In this document: piece after piece, positions 1-7,004 of the stretch | How the letters are laid out: every line of letters begins with the position of its first letter | Position numbering within the stretch: position 1 is the stretch's first letter | From: Abditibacteriota bacterium | GTDB lineage: Bacteria > Armatimonadota > UBA5829 | Assembly (NCBI GenBank): GCA_017958015.1 | Contig: JAGDDM010000171.1 | Coordinates: 1-12,677 of the forward strand | DNA: 12,677 bases | Reading direction: 5' to 3' | The notes under the pieces: model-generated | Told to the model about the DNA's origin: nothing | What the model saw: only the letters and a program-made list of their open reading frames with translations | Database searches by the model: none | Program-made: the position numbers and the translations under genes

Positions 1-45
1 CGCGACGATGAAAAGCAGCATGACAAAAACAATCATTTTTTTCAT
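1..45 (-). CDS. Partial exported protein, N-terminus only (signal peptide)
   Basis: Only the first 15 codons are in the window; the gene continues past the left edge. The reading MKKMIVFVMLLFIVA is a classic signal-peptide start, with two lysines followed by an unbroken hydrophobic core, so the product is probably exported. The start at 45 is supported by a very strong Shine-Dalgarno (TAGGAGGTAA on the minus strand, 51-60) that overlaps the stop codon of the preceding PEP-CTERM gene. Only 5 bases separate the two genes, so they are probably co-transcribed and translationally coupled. The mature protein cannot be seen and no function is assigned. A second PEP-CTERM protein or another envelope protein would fit the context. 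Confidence 0.6.
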   Translation of the reverse strand, partial: MKKMIVFVMLLFIVA

Positions 46-50
46 CTTAA

Positions 51-779
51 TTACCTCCTACGGAAGGCGAAGCCGACGATTCCCGCTCCGCCGAAAGCGA
101 GAGCCAGCAGGGAGGAGGGCTCGGGCACCTCGGCGGTACCGGATTCCGGGAAAGTAAATTCCACCGTTCCCGATGTATTGTCTCCTATGTAATAGCCGTA
201 TGCGTGATACTCATTGAAAGTTTCCTGCGGAACCGAAAATCCGAAAGAAACCGATGTCGCTTCAAAAGGATTTTCCAAGGCGGAAGAACCTCCGCCATTA
301 TATTGCTTGCGACCTAATTCATATACACCGTCGCCTTTCCAATCGATTGAGTAAACCAATACATAATCGGGATCGTCATTATAGAAACCGACAGAAATTT
401 TGCCGCGATTTTCGGGCGATATCCCTTCGATATTCATAATGTTGCCGTCGATGATATTTACCCAATATTTGAGAAGATCGTCAAAACCGGTAATGTTTAC
501 CGTGAAAGAGGTTGTTTTGTAATCGATTATAAGACCCGGAGAAACATTATCGCTCAGGAACACCGCGCGCGGATTATTTTCATCAACCCACATTTCGGAA
601 TTCGCGTGAACCGTAAAACCGGCGGTGCCGCTGTCTTCCATCAAACCATCGTAAAACACCGGTTTGAACACATCGTTTTCCTTGTCATAGGTATGAATAC
701 CCCAGTCGGTGACAGTGACACGGGCAAAAGCCGAACCACACACAGCGCAAAGCGCGAAAACCAGCAGTAATTTCTTCAT
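51..779 (-). CDS. PEP-CTERM sorting domain protein, unknown function
   Basis: A 242-residue exported protein. Residues 1-19 form a signal peptide (MKKLLLVFALCAVCGSAFA). The C-terminus carries a textbook PEP-CTERM signal: VPEPSS at 218-223, a glycine-rich hydrophobic stretch at about 224-238, and a terminal RRR. By family knowledge an exosortase recognises and cleaves this signal at the inner membrane, and the protein goes to the surface or extracellular matrix. No exosortase gene is in the window. The middle (20-215) is Asp/Gly/aromatic-rich and looks like a beta-sandwich. The only cysteines are in the signal peptide. I do not recognise a catalytic domain. The start at 779 is chosen because it begins the signal peptide and has AAAGGAGA at 785-792; an in-frame extension upstream to 1223 is open but implausible, since it runs through the promoter and hydF. 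The gene is visibly AT-richer than its neighbours, suggesting different selection or transfer. Confidence 0.88.
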   Translation of the reverse strand: MKKLLLVFALCAVCGSAFARVTVTDWGIHTYDKENDVFKPVFYDGLMEDSGTAGFTVHANSEMWVDENNPRAVFLSDNVSPGLIIDYKTTSFTVNITGFDDLLKYWVNIIDGNIMNIEGISPENRGKISVGFYNDDPDYVLVYSIDWKGDGVYELGRKQYNGGGSSALENPFEATSVSFGFSVPQETFNEYHAYGYYIGDNTSGTVEFTFPESGTAEVPEPSSLLALAFGGAGIVGFAFRRR

Positions 780-808
780 TTCCGTCTCCTTTAACGTACA
801 CGATTTCT

Positions 809-827
809 CGGCGGATACTAACCGCCG
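809..827 (-). other. Inverted repeat (hairpin) upstream of the PEP-CTERM gene
   Basis: A perfect 6-bp stem, CGGCGG/CCGCCG, encloses a 7-base loop (ATACTAA). It lies 30 bases upstream of the PEP-CTERM start. On the minus strand a TATTAC hexamer at 836-831 sits just before it. If that is the -10 box, the hairpin would be at the very 5' end of the mRNA, a place where hairpins often protect against decay. No good -35 box is seen at the right distance, so this is only a suggestion. Confidence 0.35.
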
Positions 828-858
828 GGGGTAATACAAAAAACACCCGCAGACAAAC

Positions 859-877
859 ACTCCTTTGGTCAAGGAGT
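859..877. repeat. Perfect 7-bp inverted repeat, possible operator
   Basis: ACTCCTT-TGGTC-AAGGAGT is a perfect dyad with a 5-base spacer in the divergent intergenic region. It is symmetric enough for a dimeric regulator. It has no T-run on either side, so it is not an intrinsic terminator. Its position between two divergent transcription units would allow it to act on either one. There is no direct evidence of binding. Confidence 0.35.
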
Positions 878-984
878 AAATGAATCGGGACATGTATATT
901 GACGACCCGCCCCGGAGAATTGTTCCGTTCTTTTGAAAAAAATTCGATTTTACCCCCGTTTTTCGCCGGCGGCGGCGGGATTTC

Positions 985-1013
985 TTGATAAATTTTCGTT
1001 TTAGTAGTATTAT
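985..1013 (+). promoter_or_regulatory. Sigma70-type promoter for the hydF-trk operon
   Basis: TTGATA at 985-990 and TATTAT at 1008-1013 are separated by exactly 17 bases, each matching the consensus at 5 of 6 positions. Transcription would begin near 1020, about 28 bases before the hydF start. It is the only strong promoter I see ahead of seven tightly packed genes, so it probably drives them all. Confidence 0.7.
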
Positions 1014-1030
1014 ATAGCGTAATAATACAA

Positions 1031-1036
1031 AAGGAG
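1031..1036 (+). promoter_or_regulatory. Ribosome binding site of hydF
   Basis: AAGGAG lies 11 bases before the ATG at 1048. It fixes the hydF start and shows that this genome uses Shine-Dalgarno initiation at the head of operons, although several internal genes downstream lack a clear site. Confidence 0.7.
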
Positions 1037-1047
1037 CGCGTAAAACG

Positions 1048-2241
1048 ATGGACAGAGTGAGAATAGCCTTTTTCGGCAAACGGAACGCGGGGAAGTCGAG
1101 CCTTGTGAACGCGGTGACGAACCAGCGGGTGTCCATCGTCTCCGACGTGCCCGGCACCACCACTGACCCGGTCACCAAAACAATGGAGATTCTCCCCATC
1201 GGCCCCGTGGCGGTCATCGACACCGCGGGTTTGGACGACGTGGGGGAGCTGGGTGAGCTTCGGGTTAAACGCTCCTACCGCATCCTGGAAAACGCGGACA
1301 TCGCGGTTTTGGTTATCGAGGCGGGCAATATTCCGGACGAAACGGAGTCCGAATTACTGAGAGAAACCGCCCGCCGGAAGGTGCCCACCGTCATCGTCGG
1401 CGCCAAAACCGATCTCGGCGGCGACCCCGCCGTCACCGAGGCGGCGGCCCGGGCGCTGGGCATACATTATATATCCCTTTCCGCTCTCACCGGCGAGGGG
1501 GTGAACGATTTTCGGGAGCTGCTGGGCAAGGTGGCCGAGGGCATAGGCGAAGCCCGTCCCATAGGGGACATGCTGAAGCCCGGGGACGCCGTTGTTCTCG
1601 TTGTTCCCATCGATTCCGCCGCTCCCAAGGGCAGGCTGATTCTGCCCCAGGTGACGGTGCTTCGGGACGTTCTGGACGCGGACGCTTCCGCCTGCGTGTG
1701 CAAGCCGAGCGAGCTTGCGGGAGTCCTCAAGGGTCTTAAGGACAAACCGAGGATTGTTGTCACCGACTCCCAGGCCTTCGGGGAGGTGGCGGAGATTGTG
1801 CCGGAGGATGTTCCCCTTACGGGCTTTTCCCTGCTCATGGCTCGGATGAAGGGGGACCTGGCGGGTTTTATCGAGGGCATAAAGGCTCTCAAAAACCTGA
1901 GGTCCGGGGCGAGGATTTTGATTTCCGAGGGCTGCACTCACCACCGCCAATGCGACGACATCGGCACGGTGAAGATTCCCCGGGTTCTGCGGAAGATGTG
2001 CGAAAATCCGGAGTTTGTTTTCTCCTCCGGCAACGATTTTCCGGACGACGTATCCGATTTCGATTTGATAGTTCATTGCGGCGGCTGCATGCTCAACCGC
2101 CGAGAGGTTTTGTACCGGCAACGAAAGGCCGCCGAGGCGGGAGTGCCCATGACCAACTACGGCATGGTGCTGTCTCTGGCCGCGGGTATATTCGACAGGG
2201 CGTCAAAGCCCTTTGAGACACTTACGGAGAGTGACAAATGA
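1048..2241 (+). CDS. hydF: [FeFe] hydrogenase maturation GTPase HydF
   Basis: HydF (397 residues, usual family length) is the scaffold on which the 2Fe subcluster of the [FeFe]-hydrogenase H-cluster is carried before transfer to the hydrogenase; it works with the radical-SAM enzymes HydE and HydG, neither of which is in the window. The N-terminal TrmE/Era-like GTPase domain shows the P-loop GKRNAGKS (10-17), switch motif PGTTTDP (35-41) and DTAG (58-61). The G4 motif reads AKTD (119-122) where NKxD is usual. The C-terminal cluster domain has the diagnostic CxH (C296, H298), then 44 residues, then HCGGC (343-347), the known CxHx(44-53)HCxxC ligand pattern for the [4Fe-4S] cluster. Asn13 in the P-loop matches the potassium-sensing asparagine of MnmE-type GTPases. 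Its stop overlaps the next start (ATGA, 2238-2241). The assignment is firm. Confidence 0.96.
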   Translation: MDRVRIAFFGKRNAGKSSLVNAVTNQRVSIVSDVPGTTTDPVTKTMEILPIGPVAVIDTAGLDDVGELGELRVKRSYRILENADIAVLVIEAGNIPDETESELLRETARRKVPTVIVGAKTDLGGDPAVTEAAARALGIHYISLSALTGEGVNDFRELLGKVAEGIGEARPIGDMLKPGDAVVLVVPIDSAAPKGRLILPQVTVLRDVLDADASACVCKPSELAGVLKGLKDKPRIVVTDSQAFGEVAEIVPEDVPLTGFSLLMARMKGDLAGFIEGIKALKNLRSGARILISEGCTHHRQCDDIGTVKIPRVLRKMCENPEFVFSSGNDFPDDVSDFDLIVHCGGCMLNRREVLYRQRKAAEAGVPMTNYGMVLSLAAGIFDRASKPFETLTESDK

Positions 2242-3707
2242 GACTTAAATCCCTATTCCTTATTCTTCTCGCCCTGCTGTGCGCCGGGGCCTACGCCCAG
2301 GAAAAGCGCCTTGAGAGCGGCAACGTGGAAGTGTATTACGACGCCAAGTACGAGGCTCAGGCCAAGAAGGTTTTGAACACCGTGGCGGAGCCCGTTTCCG
2401 AGTCTCTCACCATGAGCAAGCGCACGGCGAAACTCCTTTCCGACACCGAGGGGTTGTCGAACTACATCGTCACCCTCCTGGCGGCGCCGGAGCAGAAAAC
2501 CTACACCAAGAACGAGCTGGACCGCTACGACCGGGAGGCCCGGGCTTTCATCAAGACCTTTTCCAAGTTCAAACTTTTCTCCAAGGATGAGGCCGTGAAA
2601 ACCAAGGGCATCGACGCCGGCGTGGTGATGGTGCGCTACGACGAGGAAAAAGACGACTTCAACATGGTGATTGAGACCAACGCCATCACCGAGGAAATGC
2701 TTGACCGCAGCTACATGCCGGTAATCATCAACTCCGACGGCTCAATCCGCTCCGAGGACAAGTTGGTGGGCATCGCTCTGCTCTATCTGGGGTCCGGCGA
2801 CCGCATGTCCGTGGTGCCGGTCCACAAGACCGTGTCCCTTCTCGTTGAGGACAAACTGCGGTTCTACAACCCCCTTGCCCGGTGGTTCACCGAGGGCGTG
2901 GCCTCCTACGTCACCGTGAAGGCGGTGGAGAAGTACAACCCGGAACTGAAGGACGTTCTGCGGGAAATGTTCGCCCCCGACGAGGCGGCGGCAAAGAACA
3001 GAGACCTCGTAAATCTCTACGCCGCCCCCCAGGCCAACTTCGAGAACAGACAGGATCCCCACTATTCGGTGCAAAGGGAAATCGCCTCCGCCAAGTATAT
3101 CTACGAGCTGATGACGAAGATTCTCGGGGAAAACGGCGAGAAGCTGCTGCCGGAGATTGTTAAACCCCTGAAATACGTGGGCAACCCGGGAAACGTCAAG
3201 ATCTTCGCCGCCGCGGACAAAGTCACCGGCAAGAACACCAAGGATATGCTCTTGGAGTATTCCCCCGCCAACGTGAAAAGCGAGGTGGGCAACAAGGCGG
3301 CGGTTGATTCCTTTGTGAAGCGGGCGGAGGAAGCCGCCAAGAACAAGGACTACGAGGGCTGCTCCAAACTCCTGTGGGACGCCATTCAGATTGAGCCGGA
3401 AGACAGCGATTTGTACCTTAACCACGCTTGGGCGGAGCGCATGTGCGGCAGAACCGCCAACGCGGAGACAAGAATCGTGCTGGGCGCCTGCTTCCTGAAA
3501 GAGGGCAAGGCCACCGCCAACTTCATCTACCCCGAGGACAAGGACTGCGCCAAAGAGGGACTCTACATCATGGGCAGACTTTGCGTTCTCTTCGGCGATT
3601 TGAAGAACGCCGAGATGATTTTCAACTCAATCCTGAAATACTACCCGGACCACAAGGACGCCGCAAGCGGTGTGGAGCAGATTACGCGTATAAGCGGGGC
3701 GAAGTGA
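2238..3707 (+). CDS. Secreted peptidase-MA-like protein with C-terminal TPRs, probably inactive
   Basis: A 489-residue exported protein. Residues 1-20 are a signal peptide ending AYA before QEKR. The middle resembles the peptidase MA-like (gluzincin) fold: a helix containing H196 is followed by RWFTEGVASYV (215-225), which matches the conserved W-x-x-E-G-x-A segment that supplies the third zinc ligand. The distance from H196 to E219 is 23 residues, exactly that of HExxH-x18-E. However, the helix reads HKTVS (196-200), so both the catalytic Glu and the second His are missing and peptidase activity is unlikely. Residues from about 355 to 480 form TPR-like helical pairs (for example the segment around 371-386 and the one around 449-468), suggesting a protein-binding role. 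The ATG overlaps the hydF stop by 4 bases; the TGA overlaps the GTG of the next gene. Substrate, partner and function are unknown. Confidence 0.75.
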   Translation: MRLKSLFLILLALLCAGAYAQEKRLESGNVEVYYDAKYEAQAKKVLNTVAEPVSESLTMSKRTAKLLSDTEGLSNYIVTLLAAPEQKTYTKNELDRYDREARAFIKTFSKFKLFSKDEAVKTKGIDAGVVMVRYDEEKDDFNMVIETNAITEEMLDRSYMPVIINSDGSIRSEDKLVGIALLYLGSGDRMSVVPVHKTVSLLVEDKLRFYNPLARWFTEGVASYVTVKAVEKYNPELKDVLREMFAPDEAAAKNRDLVNLYAAPQANFENRQDPHYSVQREIASAKYIYELMTKILGENGEKLLPEIVKPLKYVGNPGNVKIFAAADKVTGKNTKDMLLEYSPANVKSEVGNKAAVDSFVKRAEEAAKNKDYEGCSKLLWDAIQIEPEDSDLYLNHAWAERMCGRTANAETRIVLGACFLKEGKATANFIYPEDKDCAKEGLYIMGRLCVLFGDLKNAEMIFNSILKYYPDHKDAASGVEQITRISGAK

Positions 3708-4426
3708 CGAAACGCTGGGAAACTCCGGCGGAGAAAAACGCTTTCTACCTGTCTAAAAAGGTCTTCGCCGCCATGAGGGACCACCGCATGGTGGAGGAGG
3801 GCGACAGAATCCTCATCGGGCTCTCCGGGGGCAAGGACAGTTTGGCCCTCATGTACCTGCTGGGTTACATGCGCCGGTATTCGGAAGTGCCCTACGAGGC
3901 GGTGCTCTGCCACGTGGCCGCCGACGCCAAGGGGGAGATAAAAGTCTCACCGGCAATCCGGAAAATCATGGAGGAGTCGGGGCTGCCTTATATAATAAAG
4001 GAAATCGACACAACCGGGGAGGAACTGCCCCTCACCTGCGCCCGCTGCGCCAGACTCCGGCGCAAGGCCCTTTTCGAGGCGGCAAAAGAAGCGGGCTGCA
4101 AGAAGCTGGCCCTGGGGCACAGGCTGGAGGATTTCGCCGCCACGGCCCTTATGAATCTTTTCTCCTCCGGCCGGTTGGAGACGATGGCTTACAGGCGGGA
4201 GTATTTCGGCGGTGAGCTGACGGTTATCCGCCCCATAGCCTATCTGCGGGAGACGGACGTCAGGACAATGACCGCCGCCGCGGGGCTGGAGCCGGTTCCC
4301 ACGGAGTGTCCCTTGGCGGGGCAGACGGCCCGGTCGGAGTCGGAAGAGATACTGGCCGCCGCGCGCAAAGCTTTCAGAGGCGCGGCGTACAACATAGTAC
4401 ACGCTTCGGATGTGATAAACGAATGA
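3704..4426 (+). CDS. TtcA-family PP-loop ATPase, tRNA thiolation
   Basis: A 240-residue member of the TtcA/TtuA group, which adenylates and thiolates tRNA bases (2-thiocytidine at C32 in TtcA) using an oxygen-sensitive [4Fe-4S] cluster. The PP-loop SGGKDS is at 41-46. The cluster cysteines are C112 and C115 (CARC) plus C202 (TECPLAGQ), the same three-cysteine arrangement as TtcA. GHRLEDFAATALMNLF (138-153) corresponds to the conserved GHxxDD segment, with E142-D143 replacing DD. The protein is shorter than E. coli TtcA (about 310 residues), as in many anaerobe homologues, so the exact target base is not certain. I chose the GTG at 3704, which overlaps the upstream TGA (GTGA), because the family-typical helix before the PP-loop starts well ahead of the next in-frame ATG at 3773. 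The 3' end overlaps the next start (ATGA, 4423-4426). Confidence 0.87.
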   Translation: MTKRWETPAEKNAFYLSKKVFAAMRDHRMVEEGDRILIGLSGGKDSLALMYLLGYMRRYSEVPYEAVLCHVAADAKGEIKVSPAIRKIMEESGLPYIIKEIDTTGEELPLTCARCARLRRKALFEAAKEAGCKKLALGHRLEDFAATALMNLFSSGRLETMAYRREYFGGELTVIRPIAYLRETDVRTMTAAAGLEPVPTECPLAGQTARSESEEILAAARKAFRGAAYNIVHASDVINE

Positions 4427-4860
4427 TATTCAACAACAAAAAGAAAAACGCCATAGTGGTGGGCTGCGGCAGACTGGGCACCGGTATCGCCTCTCTGCTG
4501 TCCTCCAAAGGTTACAGCGTGGTCGTCATAGACAAGGACGAGAAGGCCTTCAAGAAGCTGCCCCAGTCTTTTTCGGGGCTGCGGGTCACCGGCGACGCCA
4601 CGGGTACGGACGTTCTCAATTCCGTGAACATCAAAAACGCCTCCATTTTGGCGGCGGTGACGGAAAACGACAACGTGAACTCCCTCATTGCCCAGGTTGC
4701 TTGCAGAATATACGGTGTGGGCAGGGTTTTCGCCCGCTTCAGCGATACGGAGAAGGAGCACCTTATCGACGGTTTTCCCATCGACGCGGTGTACCCCTAC
4801 CTCCTTTCCATGAAGGAGTTCACCCGCATAAGCGGCCTTGATAACGAAGAGGATATTTAA
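4423..4860 (+). CDS. TrkA-N (KTN/RCK) potassium uptake subunit, short form
   Basis: A 145-residue cytoplasmic protein that is a single Rossmann RCK N-domain. It shows the dinucleotide motif GCGRLG (14-19), the acidic end of strand 2 (VVVIDKDE, 33-40), and GDAT (57-60), all typical of TrkA. There is no RCK-C (TrkA-C) domain. By family knowledge such domains assemble into an octameric ring under a TrkH/KtrB channel and open or close it on binding ATP, ADP or NAD(H). The next gene is a second TrkA with an RCK-C domain. A two-subunit TrkA gating ring of this kind is known from Thermotoga maritima (TM1088A/TM1088B), so a hetero-octamer is likely here. No Shine-Dalgarno is visible; translation probably depends on the 4-base overlap with the ttcA-like stop. 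Fully intact. Confidence 0.88.
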   Translation: MIFNNKKKNAIVVGCGRLGTGIASLLSSKGYSVVVIDKDEKAFKKLPQSFSGLRVTGDATGTDVLNSVNIKNASILAAVTENDNVNSLIAQVACRIYGVGRVFARFSDTEKEHLIDGFPIDAVYPYLLSMKEFTRISGLDNEEDI

Positions 4861-4863
4861 GAT

Positions 4864-5526
4864 ATGAAGATAGTCATAGCCGGCGGAAGAGACAGAGCGG
4901 ACTTTTTGATAAGTTTCCTCATGAACAAAAAGCACGTTCTCACGGTGATAAACGACTCTCCGGAATACTGTAAATACCTTGCTTCCACCCACGAGATTCC
5001 CATTATATACGGGGACCCCTGCAAGGAGTACGTCCTTGAGGAGGCCCACATTCGGGAGTATGACGTGCTCATCGCCCTTAAGCCCGACGACGCGGACAAT
5101 CTGGCCATCTGCCAGTGCGCCAAGCGGGTGTTCGGAATCAAAAAAGTCGTGTGCACCGTCTCCAACCCGAAAAACGTGGATGTGTTCAAACGGCTGGGAG
5201 TGAACACCGTCATAAGCGCCACCTATATGATTTCCCAGCATATCGAGCGGGCCACCTCCGTGGAGAGCCTCAGAGAAGCCCTCTCCATCGAGGACGGAAA
5301 AATCGTTATGGACGAGATGATTGTGGACGATTCCCACTATTGTTCCGGAAAAAAGGTTCGGAATCTGAATTTTCCGCCCAACACCATTATCACCTGCGTT
5401 ATGCGGGGCGAGAACAACGTGTTCGTTCCCTCCGCCGATACGGTTATAGAGACCGGCGACAAACTGTTCGTGCTCTCATCTCCCGCCAACAGGGACGCCG
5501 CCGTTACGGCGCTTACGGGAAAATAA
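4864..5526 (+). CDS. trkA: TrkA (RCK-N plus RCK-C) potassium uptake subunit
   Basis: A 220-residue cytoplasmic regulator of the TrkH channel. Residues 1 to about 130 are a Rossmann TrkA-N domain with YGDP (49-52) and a long helix; about 145-220 is an RCK-C domain ending in the family's conserved GDKLFVLSS segment (198-206). The nucleotide motif is degenerate: AGGRDR (6-11) stands where GxGxxG is expected, with the first and last glycines replaced. The partner subunit upstream keeps an intact GCGRLG. This split suggests that the two subunits divide nucleotide binding and ring assembly between them, which is an inference. The ATG follows the previous stop by 3 bases, with AGAGG at 4848-4852 as a plausible ribosome site. 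TrkH begins 1 base after the stop. Confidence 0.87.
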   Translation: MKIVIAGGRDRADFLISFLMNKKHVLTVINDSPEYCKYLASTHEIPIIYGDPCKEYVLEEAHIREYDVLIALKPDDADNLAICQCAKRVFGIKKVVCTVSNPKNVDVFKRLGVNTVISATYMISQHIERATSVESLREALSIEDGKIVMDEMIVDDSHYCSGKKVRNLNFPPNTIITCVMRGENNVFVPSADTVIETGDKLFVLSSPANRDAAVTALTGK

Positions 5527-5527
5527 G

Positions 5528-7003
5528 ATGGAAACCGTAAACGGCTACAGGCTGATATTGGGATATATAGGCTACATTATGATGCTGGCGGGGGTGATTA
5601 TCCTGCTGCCCCTGCTGGTCCTTATCTCTTATCCCGACGACGCCTTCTATGCCAACTGCTTTATAGTTCCGGGTGTTCTCACCGTGTTCGCGGGCTACCT
5701 TATGACATCCCTTATCCGCAACAAAGAGCGGGGCAGGCTCCATAAGGGGCAGGACATCCTCATCGTTTTGCTCACCTGGATTATGACAATACTCGCCGGG
5801 GCGGCTCCCTACTACCTCAGCCGACAGTATTCCGTCACCAGGGCCATATTCGAGTCCGCCAGCGGCTTTACCACCACTGGCCTCACGGTGACGCCGGTGG
5901 ACATCGCGCCCCATATATTTCTAATGTACCGGTCAATGACCCTCTTTTTCGGCGGCGTGGGACTCATTCTCATCGTAACCTCAATCATATCCGAGGTCTA
6001 CGGAATGCAGCTCTACACCGCGGAGGGACACCTTGACAGGCTCATGCCCAATCTGGCGGCCTCCGCCCGGACGGTGCTTGTGATATATTCCGGCTTTATC
6101 TTTATCGGCGTGCTGCTCTACGTGTGGGGCGGTATGAGCTGGTTCGACGCGGTGAACTATTCCATGTCGGCGGTGTCAACGGGAGGCTTCGCCACCCACT
6201 CCGACAGTATAGCCCACTTCAACAGCCGGTTTATCGAGGGTGTGACCATTATTCTCATGCTTATCGGAGGCACCAACTTCAATCTGCTTCTGATAACTTT
6301 GCGGGGCAACTTTAAGGCCCTCATAAAGCACTGCGAGACCCGCTTTTCCTTCTGGCTCTATCTCGCGGCGGTGCCGCTGCTTACGTTGCTTCTCTACCGC
6401 GACCGTATAACCGACTTTTGGGACAGCGCCCACATGGCTCTCTTTCAGTGTGTGTCCGCGGTGACAACCACGGGCCTCGACACGTCCCACACTTTGGACA
6501 AGTGGCCCACGGCCCAGCTTATTCTTATGATGATGCTCATGCTGGTGGGCGGCGCCGCGGGTTCCACCGCCGGCGGTATAAAGCAGTTCAGGCTCTACAT
6601 CATAACCCGGCGGTTGGTGAACTCCTTCCGGGAGCGGCTGGCCCATAAGCGCATAGTCTTTCCCAACACCGTGAACATCTACGGCAAGAATACCAGAATG
6701 GACGACAACATCACCGACATCTGCCTCTACACCGTTCTGTACATCGCCGTGTGCCTTTTGGGAGCCTTCGCCTTTTCGCTCTACAATCAATACAATTTCA
6801 CCCAGTGCATATTCGATTTCACCGCGGCTCTCACCAGCGGCGGCTACTCCAACGGCGTTGTGGGACCCGCGTCCCCCAGAGGCATTCTCTGGATTTCCGT
6901 GGTGGCAATGTTCCTGGGAAGATTGGAGATATACGTCGTTATCATCGGCATTTTGCGGATTTTCTCCGACATCCGGGCCAAGATAACGAAAATGAAATAC
7001 TGA
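5528..7003 (+). CDS. trkH: TrkH-family potassium transporter, channel subunit
   Basis: A 491-residue multi-spanning membrane protein that carries potassium across the inner membrane, gated by the TrkA ring. It has the four pseudo-repeated M1-P-M2 units of the SKT superfamily. The selectivity-filter loops can be read as SGFTTTG (112-118), STGGF (217-221), TTTGL (313-317) and TSGGYSN (436-442); each holds the filter glycine. The intramembrane loop GGAAGSTAGGIK (341-352) in the third repeat is the conserved gate element. Length is close to E. coli TrkH (483). The two TrkA genes lie directly upstream with a 1-base gap, and the next gene starts 1 base after its stop, so expression is surely coordinated. 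Whether it is a potassium-proton or potassium-sodium symporter, or a KtrB-like channel, cannot be told from the sequence. Confidence 0.95.
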   Translation: METVNGYRLILGYIGYIMMLAGVIILLPLLVLISYPDDAFYANCFIVPGVLTVFAGYLMTSLIRNKERGRLHKGQDILIVLLTWIMTILAGAAPYYLSRQYSVTRAIFESASGFTTTGLTVTPVDIAPHIFLMYRSMTLFFGGVGLILIVTSIISEVYGMQLYTAEGHLDRLMPNLAASARTVLVIYSGFIFIGVLLYVWGGMSWFDAVNYSMSAVSTGGFATHSDSIAHFNSRFIEGVTIILMLIGGTNFNLLLITLRGNFKALIKHCETRFSFWLYLAAVPLLTLLLYRDRITDFWDSAHMALFQCVSAVTTTGLDTSHTLDKWPTAQLILMMMLMLVGGAAGSTAGGIKQFRLYIITRRLVNSFRERLAHKRIVFPNTVNIYGKNTRMDDNITDICLYTVLYIAVCLLGAFAFSLYNQYNFTQCIFDFTAALTSGGYSNGVVGPASPRGILWISVVAMFLGRLEIYVVIIGILRIFSDIRAKITKMKY

Positions 7004-7004
7004 A

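Noticed and set aside
880..936. 18-codon frame on the plus strand (MNRDMYIDDPPRRIVPFF) with AAGGAG 3 bases before its ATG
   Set aside because: It lies upstream of the predicted hydF promoter, so it would not be in that leader, and it has no control-codon pattern. The SD-like sequence is also one arm of the 859-877 dyad. Chance is the simpler explanation.
966..979. CGCCGGCGGCGGCG run as a regulatory repeat or terminator
   Set aside because: It is a short GC-rich triplet run with no long stem and no adjacent T-run in a useful direction. It lies just upstream of the -35 box, and nothing more can be supported.
780..1223. Longer version of the PEP-CTERM protein starting further upstream on the minus strand
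   Set aside because: The extension crosses the hydF promoter and the hydF coding region and would bury the signal peptide. The start at 779 has its own ribosome site.
4240..5337. 365-codon open frame on the minus strand, opposite the trkA pair
   Set aside because: No domain is recognisable and both TrkA proteins on the other strand are convincing.
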